Positions 1 through 9,114 of a DNA stretch of 51,517 nucleotides are shown here, piece by piece (the first letter of the stretch is position 1; every line of letters begins with the position of its first letter). The position numbers and the translations under genes are program-made. This DNA comes from an uncultured Nocardioidaceae bacterium. GTDB taxonomy: Bacteria; Actinomycetota; Actinomycetes; Propionibacteriales; Nocardioidaceae. Under the pieces are notes generated by a model. That model was not told where the DNA came from, did not search any database, and saw only the letters and a list, made by a program, of their open reading frames with translations. Location: the NCBI GenBank assembly GCA_902805865.1, contig CADCUK010000018.1, positions 1 to 51,517 of the forward strand. Direction: 5' to 3'.

Positions 1-918
1 GAGCCGGCCCGTTGCCGCAGCCAGCAGGAGCACGCCGAGCGGCGACTCGAGCCGCTGCAGCAGCACCTGCGTCTCGGGGTCACCGAACCGGGCGTTGAAC
101 TCGATGACCCGGATCCCGCGGTCGGTCAGCGCGAGACCGGCGTAGAGCAGCCCCTGGAAGGGCGCCCCACGGCGGGCCATCTCGCGCACGGTCGGGACCA
201 GGACCCGGTCCTGCACCTCCTGGACGAGACCCTCGGGTGCCCAGGGCAGCGGCGTGTAGGCCCCCATGCCGCCGGTGTTGGGGCCCTGGTCGCCGTCGAG
301 GGCGCGCTTGAAGTCCTGCGCCGGCTGCAGCGGGTAGACGGTGTCGCCGTCGGTGATCGCGAACAGGCTGACCTCGGGACCCTCGAGGTACTCCTCGATC
401 ACCACCCGGCCGCACGCCTTGGCGTGCTGCAGCGCCGCCTCGCGGTCGTCGGTGACCACGACGCCCTTGCCGGCGGCAAGCCCGTCGTCCTTCACGACGT
501 AGGGGGCGCCGAAGCTGTCGAGCGCCTCGGCCGCCTCCGCCTCGTTCTCGCAGAGCCGGGCCATCGCGGTGGGGACCTCCGCACCGGCCATCACGTCCTT
601 GGCGAACGCCTTCGACCCCTCCAGCCGAGCCGCCTCCGCGCTCGGACCGAAGCAGGCGATGCCCACCCCGCGGACCGCGTCGGCGACACCGGCCACCAGC
701 GGCGCCTCCGGGCCGACCACCACCAGGTCGGCCCCGACCTGCTGGGCCAGCGCGGCGACCGCCGTACCGTCCATCGCGTCGACGTCGTGGAGGGTGGCCA
801 CCGCCGCCATCCCCGGGTTGCCGGGGGCGGCGTGCACCTCGGTGACGTTCGGGTCGCGGGAGAGGGCCAGCGCCAGTGCGTGCTCACGTCCACCGCTGCC
901 GATCACGAGCGTCTTCAC
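1..918 (-). CDS. purD: Phosphoribosylamine--glycine ligase (GARS), C-terminus beyond window
   Basis: PurD joins 5-phosphoribosylamine to glycine using ATP, the second step of de novo purine synthesis in the cytoplasm. The visible 306 residues begin with the [11 protein letters not shown] nucleotide-fold motif. They continue with the ATP-grasp segments [13 protein letters not shown] and [16 protein letters not shown], the family signature [11 protein letters not shown], and the metal-binding [12 protein letters not shown]. The family is about 420 residues, so roughly the last quarter lies before position 1. The GTG start at 918 is chosen because the protein then begins [10 protein letters not shown], as in homologues. 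A TAGCCT -10 hexamer sits 6 nt upstream, implying a leaderless message. purA follows a purine theme immediately upstream on the same strand. Identification is secure. Confidence 0.97.
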   Translation of the reverse strand, partial: MKTLVIGSGGREHALALALSRDPNVTEVHAAPGNPGMAAVATLHDVDAMDGTAVAALAQQVGADLVVVGPEAPLVAGVADAVRGVGIACFGPSAEAARLEGSKAFAKDVMAGAEVPTAMARLCENEAEAAEALDSFGAPYVVKDDGLAAGKGVVVTDDREAALQHAKACGRVVIEEYLEGPEVSLFAITDGDTVYPLQPAQDFKRALDGDQGPNTGGMGAYTPLPWAPEGLVQEVQDRVLVPTVREMARRGAPFQGLLYAGLALTDRGIRVIEFNARFGDPETQVLLQRLESPLGVLLLAAATGRL

Positions 919-924
919 GGGGTC

Positions 925-930
925 AGGCTA
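925..930 (-). promoter_or_regulatory. purD -10 element, leaderless promoter
   Basis: TAGCCT on the minus strand is followed by 6 nt and then the GTG start. The TANNNT plus 6-7 nt spacing is the actinobacterial arrangement in which transcription starts at the start codon. No Shine-Dalgarno sequence is present. No clear -35 box was identified. Confidence 0.5.
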
Positions 931-963
931 GTGCCGCTCGGGGGACCCCGCCGACCGCGCCCG

Positions 964-2307
<1,344 letters not shown>

Positions 2308-2335
2308 TCACCCTGCGGCGTGCCTCCCCGGCGCG

Positions 2336-2341
2336 TAGTGT
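2336..2341 (+). promoter_or_regulatory. Lipid kinase -10 element, leaderless promoter
   Basis: TAGTGT is followed by 7 nt (CCGCAAC) and the GTG start at 2349. There is no Shine-Dalgarno sequence, so a leaderless transcript is likely. Confidence 0.5.
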
Positions 2342-2348
2342 CCGCAAC

Positions 2349-3287
2349 GTGGAGCACATCCTGCTGATCGCGAACGCCTCTGCGGGCACCCATGAGCAGG
2401 AGGCGCTCCAGGCCGCCCTGTCGGTCCTGCAGGAGCTGTCGGACGTCAGGATCGAGTCGACCAAGGACGCCGAGGACCTCGACCGCGTCCTCCGGGAGAA
2501 CGACAAGTCCAGCGTGGTCGTCGCCGGCGGTGACGGCAGCCTGCACGCCGTGGTGAACGCGCTCGCCCACCAGCAGCGGCTGGACTCCACACCGTTGGGG
2601 CTCATCCCGCTCGGCACCGGCAACGACTTCGCCCGCGGGGTCGGGATCCCGCTCGACCCGGAGGAGGCGGCCCGGCTCATCGCGTCCGGGCGGACGACCC
2701 CCACCGACCTCATCGTCGACGACACCGGCCTCGTCGTCACCAACAACGCGCACCTCGGGGTCGGCGCCGAGGCCAGCAGGGCGGCGCAGAAGTGGAAGCC
2801 GCGGCTCGGACGGATCGGGTACGCGCTCGGTGCCCTGTCCGCGGGCTACGACCCCCAGTTCGTCCGCGTGACGGTGACCGTCGACGGCCGCGAGGTCGTC
2901 CGCCGCCGACGGGTCGCCCAGGTCGCGATCGGCAACGGTTCGAACGTCGGAGGCGGGACCGAGCTGATCCCGGGTGCGGACCCCTCCGACGGCGAGCTCG
3001 TGGTCATCGTCTCCCGGGCCCGCGGCATCCTGCGGCGCTTCTCCTACGTGGCACGGCTGCGTCGGGGCAAGCACCACCTGATGAAGGAGGTCGACCGGAC
3101 CACCGGCAGCCACGTGGTGGTCGAGGGCGACCCGTTCTACGTGATCACCGACGGCGAGATCTCCGACGAGCCGACGACCCGCCGCACCTGGGACCTCAAG
3201 GTCGGTGCGCTGGAGATGTACCTGCCGCCGAAGTCCGATGTCGCGGGTGACGACGCCGGCGCCACCGCTGCCGACGCCGACGACTGA
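2349..3287 (+). CDS. Diacylglycerol/lipid kinase family protein (DAGKc, YegS-like)
   Basis: A 312-residue soluble kinase of the DAGK catalytic family, which phosphorylates diacylglycerol or related lipids with ATP and so feeds phosphatidic acid back into phospholipid synthesis. The N-terminus VEHILLIANASAG is the usual first strand. GGDGSLHAVVNAL near residue 60 is the nucleotide-binding glycine motif. PLGTGNDFARG near residue 90 is the second conserved motif. The C-terminal beta domain includes DGEISDEPTTR. The GTG at 2349 is chosen over the ORF extension to 2271, which would translate through the hairpin region and lacks homology-like sequence. The -10 TAGTGT places transcription start at this GTG. 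The substrate cannot be told from the sequence. Confidence 0.88.
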   Translation: MEHILLIANASAGTHEQEALQAALSVLQELSDVRIESTKDAEDLDRVLRENDKSSVVVAGGDGSLHAVVNALAHQQRLDSTPLGLIPLGTGNDFARGVGIPLDPEEAARLIASGRTTPTDLIVDDTGLVVTNNAHLGVGAEASRAAQKWKPRLGRIGYALGALSAGYDPQFVRVTVTVDGREVVRRRRVAQVAIGNGSNVGGGTELIPGADPSDGELVVIVSRARGILRRFSYVARLRRGKHHLMKEVDRTTGSHVVVEGDPFYVITDGEISDEPTTRRTWDLKVGALEMYLPPKSDVAGDDAGATAADADD

Positions 3288-3300
3288 GCCCCGAGCTCAG
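3284..3300. terminator. Shared hairpin spanning both stop codons of a convergent pair
   Basis: CTGAGC-CCCGA-GCTCAG is a perfect 6-bp inverted repeat. The left arm holds the TGA of the lipid kinase gene and the right arm holds, on the other strand, the TGA of the DUF3151 gene. There is no T-run on either side, so a bidirectional terminator role is only a suggestion. Confidence 0.35.
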
Positions 3301-3707
3301 AGCAGCTGGTCGGCCGCCTCGGGGCTCGAGTCGCGCAGGAACGTCGCACAGCGCTGCGCCTCGCCGGTCTCCCCGATCGAGTCCGCCGCTCGCGCGAGTG
3401 CGGCGAGCGCCCGGAGGAACCCGCGGTTCGGCTCGTGCGACCACGGCACCGGGCCGTGGCCCTTCCAGCCGTTGCGGCGCAGCAGGTCGAGCGAGCGGTG
3501 GTAGCCCACCCGCGCGTAGGCGTAGACGGTGAGATCGTCCGCACCGGAGTCCCGGGCCTCCTCGGCCAGCGTCGCCCAGGCGACCGGCGACTCGGGGTGC
3601 GACCGTGCGACGGCGCCGGCGGGCGTGCCTGCGGCGAGCTCGTCAGCGGCCGGGTCGGGCGGCAGGTGGGTCGGCGGCGGACCGGCCATCAGGTCCTGGA
3701 ACGTCAC
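3297..3707 (-). CDS. DUF3151 family protein
   Basis: This 136-residue protein matches my recollection of DUF3151, a small actinobacterial family of unknown function. It has a Pro-rich start (GPPPTHLPPDP), then a predicted all-helical body with repeated short Ala-rich helices (WATLAEEARDSGADDLTVYAYARVGYHRSLDLLRRNGWKG would give TPR-like helices). A conserved-looking WSHEPNRGFLRAL segment follows. It starts with GTG overlapping the fbaA stop (GTGA), so it should be translationally coupled to the aldolase. That coupling suggests a role tied to fbaA or central carbon metabolism, but no catalytic residues are evident. Its end meets the convergent lipid kinase gene within 9 bp. Confidence 0.85.
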   Translation of the reverse strand: MTFQDLMAGPPPTHLPPDPAADELAAGTPAGAVARSHPESPVAWATLAEEARDSGADDLTVYAYARVGYHRSLDLLRRNGWKGHGPVPWSHEPNRGFLRALAALARAADSIGETGEAQRCATFLRDSSPEAADQLL

Positions 3708-4744
3708 AGCTTGTGTCCCGTGCTGCGGAGGTTCTCGCACGCCTCGACCACGCGAGCGGCCATCCCCGCCTCGGCGGCCTTGCCCCAGGCGCGTGGGTCG
3801 TACTGCTTCTTGTTGCCGACCTCGCCGTCGACCTTCAGGACGCCCTCGTAGTTGCTGAACATGTGCCCGGCGACCGGCCGGGTGAAGGCGTACTGGGTGT
3901 CGGTGTCGACGTTCATCTTCACCACGCCGAAGTCGACCGCCGCGGCGATCTCCTCCCCGGTCGACCCCGAGCCGCCGTGGAAGACCAGGTCCAGCGGACG
4001 GGTGCCGGGGCCGAAGCCGGCGTCGGAGCCGTACTTCTCGACGATCGCCTGCTGCGCCTGCTCGAGGATCTCCGGACGGAGCTTCACGTTGCCGGGCTTG
4101 TAGACGCCGTGCACGTTCCCGAAGGTCAGCGCGGTCATGTAACGCCCCTTGTCGCCGAGCCCGAGCGCCTCCACGGTGGCCAGCGCGTCCTCGGGGGTGG
4201 TGTAGAGCTTGTCGTCGATCGCGCCGACGATGCCGTCCTCCTCGCCGCCGACCACGCCGACCTCGATCTCCAGGATGATCCTCGCCTGCGCGCACTGCTC
4301 GAGCAGCTCGGCCGCGATCTGCAGGTTCTCGTCGAGAGGTACGGCGGAGCCGTCCCACATGTGCGACTGGAACAGCGGGTCCTGGCCGTTCTTCACCCGC
4401 TCGATCGACGCTGCGATCAACGGACGCACGAACCCGTCGAGCTTGTCCTGGGGGCAGTGGTCGGTGTGCAGGGCGACGTTGACGGGGTAGCTCTTGGCCA
4501 CCTCGGCGGCGTAGGCGGCGAAGGCCAGCGAGCCCGCGACCATGTTCTTCACCGTCGGGCCGGAGAGGTACTCCGCGCCACCGGTCGAGATCTGGATGAT
4601 GCCGTCGCTCTCGGCCTCGGCGTAGCCGGCCAGAGCAGCGTTCAACGTCTGGGAGGAGGACACGTTGATCGCGGGGAAGGCGAACGACTCCCGCTTGGCC
4701 TTGTCCAGCATCTCGGCGTAGATCTCCGGCGTCGCGATGGGCAT
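3704..4744 (-). CDS. fbaA: Class II fructose-bisphosphate aldolase
   Basis: This zinc enzyme reversibly splits fructose 1,6-bisphosphate into dihydroxyacetone phosphate and glyceraldehyde 3-phosphate in glycolysis and gluconeogenesis. The 346-residue length and the motifs place it in class IIA. FAFPAINVSSSQTLNAAL opens the barrel. ALHTDHCPQDKLDGF holds the metal and catalytic His/Asp residues. ILEIEVGVVGGEEDGI is the second signature, and HGGSGSTGEEI is the phosphate-binding loop. The ATG at 4744 has AGGAG 9 nt upstream. A DUF3151 gene overlaps its stop. The promoter region carries an 11-bp tandem repeat and a TAGAGT -10 candidate. Confidence 0.98.
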   Translation of the reverse strand: MPIATPEIYAEMLDKAKRESFAFPAINVSSSQTLNAALAGYAEAESDGIIQISTGGAEYLSGPTVKNMVAGSLAFAAYAAEVAKSYPVNVALHTDHCPQDKLDGFVRPLIAASIERVKNGQDPLFQSHMWDGSAVPLDENLQIAAELLEQCAQARIILEIEVGVVGGEEDGIVGAIDDKLYTTPEDALATVEALGLGDKGRYMTALTFGNVHGVYKPGNVKLRPEILEQAQQAIVEKYGSDAGFGPGTRPLDLVFHGGSGSTGEEIAAAVDFGVVKMNVDTDTQYAFTRPVAGHMFSNYEGVLKVDGEVGNKKQYDPRAWGKAAEAGMAARVVEACENLRSTGHKL

Positions 4745-4792
4745 CTGTCCACTCTCCTGCTGTCGAAGCTGTCTCGGCGGTCCTGCGCGTCC

Positions 4793-4827
4793 ACTCTAGT
4801 GCCGGTCTAGTGCCGGCCCAGTGCCGG
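4793..4827 (-). promoter_or_regulatory. fbaA promoter region with an 11-bp tandem repeat
   Basis: TCTAGTGCCGG occurs at 4795-4805 and 4806-4816, followed by CCCAGTGCCGG at 4817-4827. That is three consecutive 11-bp units, the last differing at two positions. On the minus strand the first unit overlaps a TAGAGT -10 candidate (4793-4798), giving a leader of about 40 nt to the fbaA start. The one-turn spacing could present a protein-binding site on one face of the helix. A second direct repeat, GGGACCCGGGGC, lies at 4839-4850 and 4852-4863. Confidence 0.4.
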
Positions 4828-4972
4828 ACCACGGGGCGGGGACCCGGGGCAGGGACCCGGGGCCGACGACGTCATCGACGGCCCGGAAAGACTCAGGACC
4901 GGCCGTCCCCCGCCGATCCGAACCCTGTCCGGTGGGTGCAGCTGGCACCCGTCATCGGAGGAGGACGACACG

Positions 4973-5869
4973 TTGAGCAGCCCCGCCCCCGTCATCGACC
5001 ACAAGGACCTGCTGTCGTCCGCCGAGGCGCTGGGGGCGCTGCCGGCCACCGTCACGCGGCTGGCCAGCATCGTGAGCAACCCGGAGCACGACATCCGCGA
5101 GATCGTCGAGGTCGTCGCCTTCGACCAGTCGCTCACCGCGACGTTGCTGCGGCGGGCCAACTCCGCCGCGCTCGGCGCGCGGTTCCAGATCAAGACCGTC
5201 CGTGACGCCGCCCTGTGGCTGGGCAGCGGATCGGTCCTCTCGCTCGCCCTCGCGACGAACGTGTCCCGCCGGCTCTGCCAGCCCATCCCCGCCTACGGCC
5301 TCGCCGAGGGGCAGCTGTGGAAGCAGTCGGTCGCCGCGTCGCTGGCCGCCGAGGCGATCCGCGCGCGTGCCGGTGTCGAGGTGCCTGCCGAGGCCCCGAC
5401 CGCTGCACTGCTCCACGACTTCGGCAAGGCCGTCCTGGCCCAGCACTTCGGTGCCCGCGTGCTCAACATGCTGGCGCAGGCCGCGCTGGCCGACAACCTC
5501 GGACTGCTGGCTGCAGAGGCACGCGTGTTCGGCATCAACCACGCCGACATCGGCGGCCTGGTGGCCCAGCACTGGAAGCTCCCGCACACGATCGTGGACG
5601 CGATCATCCATCACCACCACGCCGGGGAGCACCGCAACGCGGCCAGCGCCACCGTCAGCCTCGCCCACGCGATGGTCCCCGAGATCCTGACCGACACCGG
5701 CCACGAGAACGACCCGATGCCCGTGGCGTGCGCGGTCTCCGGCCACCCGGTCGAGACCCACGCAGAGGTGCTGGACGGGCTCGGCATCCCGCTCGAGAGC
5801 TACGACGAGCTGCTCGCGGCGGCGCGGAAGCGGTACGCCGAGCTGGCCGACCGCTACTCGGTGGAGTGA
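4973..5869 (+). CDS. HDOD domain-containing protein
   Basis: A 298-residue protein made almost entirely of an HDOD domain, a degenerate HD phosphohydrolase fold used in bacterial signalling, often with c-di-GMP or two-component systems. Residues ~15-70 (LGALPATVTRLASIVSNPEHDIREIVEVVAFDQSLTATLLRRANSA) are the characteristic helical start. The HD-like residues appear in AALLHDFGKAVLAQHF near 145 and HADIGGLVAQHWKLP near 190, followed by AIIHHHH. It begins at a TTG, supported by GGAGGAGG about 10 nt upstream. Its 3' end overlaps the convergent RNA methyltransferase gene by 16 bp. Whether it retains hydrolase activity is unknown. Confidence 0.85.
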   Translation: MSSPAPVIDHKDLLSSAEALGALPATVTRLASIVSNPEHDIREIVEVVAFDQSLTATLLRRANSAALGARFQIKTVRDAALWLGSGSVLSLALATNVSRRLCQPIPAYGLAEGQLWKQSVAASLAAEAIRARAGVEVPAEAPTAALLHDFGKAVLAQHFGARVLNMLAQAALADNLGLLAAEARVFGINHADIGGLVAQHWKLPHTIVDAIIHHHHAGEHRNAASATVSLAHAMVPEILTDTGHENDPMPVACAVSGHPVETHAEVLDGLGIPLESYDELLAAARKRYAELADRYSVE

Positions 5870-6534
5870 CCGCCGGCTGAGGCGTGCTGCACCACCCAGG
5901 TGTGCATGGCGATCGCCGCTGCCGCCGAGGCGTTGATCGACCGGGTCGACCCGAACTGCGCGATCGAGAACGTCCCCTCGCAGTGCGACCTCGCCTCCTC
6001 CGACAGCCCCGGCCCCTCCTGGCCGAAGAGGAGGCACACCCGCCGCGGCAGTGCCAACGTCTCCAGCGGGCGCGATCCCGGCAGGTTGTCGATCCCGTAC
6101 AGCGCCACCCCCTTCGAGCCGAGGTCGGCGGCCAGCTCGGCGACCGTCTGGTGGTGCCGGATGTGCTGGTAGCGGTCGGTCACCATCGCACCGCGACGGT
6201 TCCAGCGGCGCCGGCCGACGATGTGGACCTCTGCGGCCAGGAACGCGTTCGCGGTCCGCACGATCGTGCCGATGTTGAAGTCGTGCTGCCAGTTCTCGAT
6301 CGCGACGTGGAAGTCGTGCCGGCGGCTGTCCAGGTCGGCGATGATCGCCTCCATGGTCCAGTAGCGGTACCGGTCGACGACGTTGCGCCGGTCTCCCTCG
6401 GCGAGCAGCTGGACGTCGTACTCCTCACCGGTCGGCCACTCCCCGGGCCACGGACCGACGCCGACCTCCTGGGGCCCGTGCGGCATCGGGTCGTACGGAG
6501 CCCGTCGCTCGTCGTCGTCACCCGGTTCGCGCAT
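5854..6534 (-). CDS. TrmH/SpoU family RNA methyltransferase
   Basis: A 226-residue SPOUT-fold enzyme expected to 2'-O-methylate ribose in tRNA or rRNA with S-adenosylmethionine. All three SpoU motifs are visible. NIGTIVRTANAFLAAEVHIVG is motif 1 with its Asn and Arg, LLFGQEGPGLSEEA is motif 2, and FGSTRSINASAAAAIAMHTWV is the knotted motif 3. A hydrophilic, disordered N-terminal ~40 residues precedes a helix ending in the core. The start at 6534 has a TAGCAT -10 candidate 8 nt upstream and no Shine-Dalgarno sequence. Only 37 bp separate it from the divergent dedA gene. The target nucleotide cannot be deduced. M. tuberculosis has a putative RNA methyltransferase in a similar neighbourhood. Confidence 0.9.
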   Translation of the reverse strand: MREPGDDDERRAPYDPMPHGPQEVGVGPWPGEWPTGEEYDVQLLAEGDRRNVVDRYRYWTMEAIIADLDSRRHDFHVAIENWQHDFNIGTIVRTANAFLAAEVHIVGRRRWNRRGAMVTDRYQHIRHHQTVAELAADLGSKGVALYGIDNLPGSRPLETLALPRRVCLLFGQEGPGLSEEARSHCEGTFSIAQFGSTRSINASAAAAIAMHTWVVQHASAGGHSTE

Positions 6535-6542
6535 GGCCGGTC

Positions 6543-6565
6543 ATGCTACGGCGGCCGGTTAGGGT
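6543..6565. promoter_or_regulatory. Back-to-back -10 elements of the RNA methyltransferase and DedA genes
   Basis: TAGCAT on the minus strand (6543-6548) serves the methyltransferase and TAGGGT on the plus strand (6560-6565) serves DedA, 6 nt before its GTG. The two promoters share one 37-bp gap, so each -35 region would fall on the other promoter or in the opposite gene. Confidence 0.45.
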
Positions 6566-6571
6566 TCCGGC

Positions 6572-7243
6572 GTGGACCTGATGACGCCGCTCCTGCTCGG
6601 GCTGGACTGGATGGACCCCGAGTGGTGGCTCGACCAGTTCGGTGCGGAGATGTTCTGGGCGTCGGTCCTCATCGTCTTCGTCGAGTGCGGGCTGCTGTTC
6701 CCGATCCTGCCCGGTGACTCGCTGCTGTTCGCGATCGGGCTCTTCATCAGCACCGGCGAGCTGGACGTCAACCTCGCGGTGGCCTGCGTGGTCCTCAGCA
6801 CGGCGGCGTTCGCCGGCAACGTCGCGGGCTACGAGATCGGCCGCAAGATCGGGCCGCCGCTGTTCCACCGCGAGGGCCGGTTCCTCAACACCAAGAACTT
6901 CGCCAAGACCCACGACTTCTTCGAGAAGTACGGCAACAAGGCGCTGGTCCTCGGCCGGTTCGTGCCGATCGTGCGCACGTTCATCACGGTGATCGCAGGC
7001 GCGGGCGAGATGAGCCGGGCCCGGTTCTTCGGCTGGTCCTTCGTCGGGGCCGTGCTGTGGGCGACCGGGCTCACGCTCATCGGCTACTTCCTCGGCGAGG
7101 CCGTGCCGGCGCTGAGCGACCACCTCGAGCTGGCCGTGCTGCTCATCGTCGGCATCTCGGTGCTGCCGATGGTCTACGAGTACCTCAAGCACCGGCGCGA
7201 GACGCACGAGTCGGCCGAGGAGATCGCCGACGACCTCACCTGA
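6572..7243 (+). CDS. DedA family membrane protein
   Basis: A 223-residue integral membrane protein of the DedA/VTT family, known for flipping lipids such as undecaprenyl phosphate or phosphatidylethanolamine across the inner membrane. The N-terminal segment FVECGLLFPILPGDSLLFAIGLF carries the family's E...PGD motif. GNVAGYEIGRKIG and FFEKYGNKALVLGRFVPIVRTFITVIAGAGEM contain the conserved re-entrant loop residues G...RFVP.R. Two further membrane helices follow before a charged tail. The GTG at 6572 is placed by the TAGGGT -10 element 6 nt upstream. The lipid carried is not predictable here. Confidence 0.93.
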   Translation: MDLMTPLLLGLDWMDPEWWLDQFGAEMFWASVLIVFVECGLLFPILPGDSLLFAIGLFISTGELDVNLAVACVVLSTAAFAGNVAGYEIGRKIGPPLFHREGRFLNTKNFAKTHDFFEKYGNKALVLGRFVPIVRTFITVIAGAGEMSRARFFGWSFVGAVLWATGLTLIGYFLGEAVPALSDHLELAVLLIVGISVLPMVYEYLKHRRETHESAEEIADDLT

Positions 7244-7252
7244 CCGCCGATC

Positions 7253-7291
7253 GGTGGTTGAGGAGGAGCGGAGCGACGTCTCGAAACCACC
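7253..7291. repeat. REP-like hairpin repeat between convergent dedA-type and pyrE genes
   Basis: GGTGGTTGAGGAG opens and CTCGAAACCACC closes a 39-bp element with a GGAGCGGAGCGACGT centre. The 7-bp ends GGTGGTT and AACCACC pair perfectly. I recognise this as a dispersed palindromic element seen in many copies between genes of Nocardioides and relatives. It lies exactly where a bidirectional terminator would be expected, between two gene ends. Only one copy is in this window. Confidence 0.6.
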
Positions 7292-7302
7292 GGGTGCCGG
7301 CG

Positions 7303-7872
7303 TCAGTCCAGCCCCAGCTCGCCCTTGCCCACCGCGAACAGGTAGGGCAGCCCCTCGGCCTCCACGCGCTGGGCCGCGCCGGTGTCCCGGTCCACGACCA
7401 CGGCGACCGCGACGACGTCGGCCCCCGCCTCGCGCAGCGCCTCGACCGCGGTCAGCGCCGAGCCGCCCGTCGTGCTGGTGTCCTCCACGCAGAGCACCCG
7501 GCGCCCCTCGACGGGCGCGCCCTCGATCCGGCGCTGGAGGCCGTGCGCCTTGCCCTCCTTGCGGACCACGAACGAGTCCAGCACCTCACCTCGCGCCGCG
7601 GCTGCGTGCATCATCGCGGTGGCGACCGGGTCGGCGCCGAGGGTCAGACCACCCACCGCGTCGTACTCGACGTCCTTGGTGAGCTCGCGCATGACCCGAC
7701 CGACCAGCGGCGCCGCCACCCCGTCCAGGGTGATCCGTCGCATGTCGACGTAGTAGTCGGCCTCCTTGCCCGAAGAGAGCGTCACCTTGCCGTGCACGAC
7801 CGCCTTGGCCTTGATCTCCTCGATCAGCTGCGTGCGGTCGGTGGCCGGGTCTGGCTGTGCGGAGTCAGGCAT
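7303..7872 (-). CDS. pyrE: Orotate phosphoribosyltransferase
   Basis: PyrE transfers the phosphoribosyl group of PRPP to orotate, the fifth step of pyrimidine synthesis. The 189-residue protein has KVTLSSGKEADYYVDMRR near the N-terminus, typical of the family. The PRPP-binding signature VLCVEDTSTTGGSALTAVEAL lies near residue 130. FVVRKEGKAHGLQRRIEG supplies the catalytic Lys loop. A TAGGGT -10 hexamer 6 nt before the ATG predicts a leaderless message. The gene is divergent from the aminotransferase gene and convergent with the DedA gene across a hairpin repeat. Confidence 0.97.
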   Translation of the reverse strand: MPDSAQPDPATDRTQLIEEIKAKAVVHGKVTLSSGKEADYYVDMRRITLDGVAAPLVGRVMRELTKDVEYDAVGGLTLGADPVATAMMHAAAARGEVLDSFVVRKEGKAHGLQRRIEGAPVEGRRVLCVEDTSTTGGSALTAVEALREAGADVVAVAVVVDRDTGAAQRVEAEGLPYLFAVGKGELGLD

Positions 7873-7878
7873 GGGGCG

Positions 7879-7932
7879 ACCCTACTGAGGGGCCGTCCTG
7901 TGCGCCTGGCCGGCCGCGAGGCGGGGTACGGT
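7879..7932. promoter_or_regulatory. Divergent leaderless promoters of pyrE and the aminotransferase gene
   Basis: TAGGGT on the minus strand (7879-7884) is 6 nt before the pyrE ATG. TACGGT on the plus strand (7927-7932) is 6 nt before the aminotransferase ATG at 7939. Neither gene has a Shine-Dalgarno sequence at this start. Confidence 0.45.
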
Positions 7933-7938
7933 CGCGGG

Positions 7939-9111
7939 ATGGAGGACCGGCTGGCGAAGAGGCTGCGCGACGTGCCGCCCACGATCTTCACCGTGATGTC
8001 GTCGCTGGCGGTGCGCACTGGCGCCGTCAACCTGGGGCAGGGCTTTCCCGACCAGGAGGGGCCGCCCTCGGTGATCGAGAGCGCCGTCACCGCGCTGAGG
8101 GGCGGGCGCAACCAGTACGCGCCCGGCCCGGGCGTCCCGGAGCTCCGTGAGGCGGTCGCGCGGCACCAGCAGAAGTACTACGGCATCGACCTCGACCCGG
8201 CGGACCAGGTCGTCGTCACCGCGGGCGCCACGGAGGCCATCGCCGCGGCGGTGCTGGGCCTGGTCGACCCCGGCGACGAGGTCGCGGTCATCGAGCCGTA
8301 CTACGACTCCTACCTCGCCACGATCGCGATGGCCGGCGGCGTCCGGAGGGCCGTGCGCACCCGGCGCACCGACGACGGGTTCCGGCTCGACCTGGACTCG
8401 TTGCGGGACGGCGTCACCGACCGGACCAAGGTGCTGCTGGTCAACACTCCCCACAACCCGACGGGCATGGTCCTCGACGAGGCCGAGCGCGCCGCGGTCG
8501 CGGAGGTCGCGGTGCGCCACGACGTGGTGGTCGTCGTCGACGAGGTCTACGAGCACCTCGTGTACGACGGTCGGCAGCACGTACCCCTGTCGACGTTGCC
8601 CGGCATGGCCGAGCGCACGGTGTCGATCAGCAGCGCCGGCAAGACGTTCTCGTTCACCGGCTGGAAGGTCGGCTGGGTCACCGGTCCGGCCGGCCTCGTC
8701 GCCAACGTGATGGCAGCGAAGCAGTGGCTGACCTTCACCAACGCCGCGCCCCTGCAGCCGGCGGTCGCCCACGCGCTCGAGCACGAGATGGGCTACGTCG
8801 AGGGGCTGGCTGCCCAGCTGCAGGACAAGCGGGACCTGTTGTGCGCGGGGCTCGCCGAGCTGGAGCTGGACCCGGTCCGCCCGGAAGGCACCTACTTCGT
8901 GCTCAGCGACGTGAGCCGGTTCGGGTGGGCCGACGGGATGGAGTTCTGCCAGGCGCTGCCGGAGCGGGCCGGCGTCGTGGCCATCCCGGCGCAGGCGTTC
9001 TACGACGACGTCGACACCGGCCGGCACCTTGTCCGGTGGGCTTTCTGCAAGGAGACGGCGGTGCTCGAGCAGGCGCTCAGCCAGCTGCGCGGCGCGGACC
9101 TCGAGCGCTAG
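7939..9111 (+). CDS. Class I/II PLP-dependent aminotransferase
   Basis: A 390-residue fold-type I aminotransferase resembling DapC/methionine-type aminotransferases that act on N-succinyl-diaminopimelate or methionine/kynurenine. VNLGQGFPDQEGP is the N-terminal substrate motif and NQYAPGPGVPELREAVA the next. TAGATEAIAAAVLGLVDPGDEV binds the cofactor phosphate. NTPHNPTGMVL holds the conserved Asn, VVVDEVYEHLVYDG the Asp and Tyr. SAGKTFSFTGWKVGW contains the PLP lysine, and RWAFCK the C-terminal substrate Arg. The ATG at 7939 is used because the long upstream extension has no family sequence and TACGGT lies 6 nt before it. The exact substrate remains open. Confidence 0.88.
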   Translation: MEDRLAKRLRDVPPTIFTVMSSLAVRTGAVNLGQGFPDQEGPPSVIESAVTALRGGRNQYAPGPGVPELREAVARHQQKYYGIDLDPADQVVVTAGATEAIAAAVLGLVDPGDEVAVIEPYYDSYLATIAMAGGVRRAVRTRRTDDGFRLDLDSLRDGVTDRTKVLLVNTPHNPTGMVLDEAERAAVAEVAVRHDVVVVVDEVYEHLVYDGRQHVPLSTLPGMAERTVSISSAGKTFSFTGWKVGWVTGPAGLVANVMAAKQWLTFTNAAPLQPAVAHALEHEMGYVEGLAAQLQDKRDLLCAGLAELELDPVRPEGTYFVLSDVSRFGWADGMEFCQALPERAGVVAIPAQAFYDDVDTGRHLVRWAFCKETAVLEQALSQLRGADLER

Positions 9112-9114
9112 GGG

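Noticed and set aside
5854-5869. 16-bp overlap of HDOD and RNA methyltransferase genes as a regulatory device
   Set aside because: Short convergent overlaps are common in dense genomes, and nothing else marks this one.
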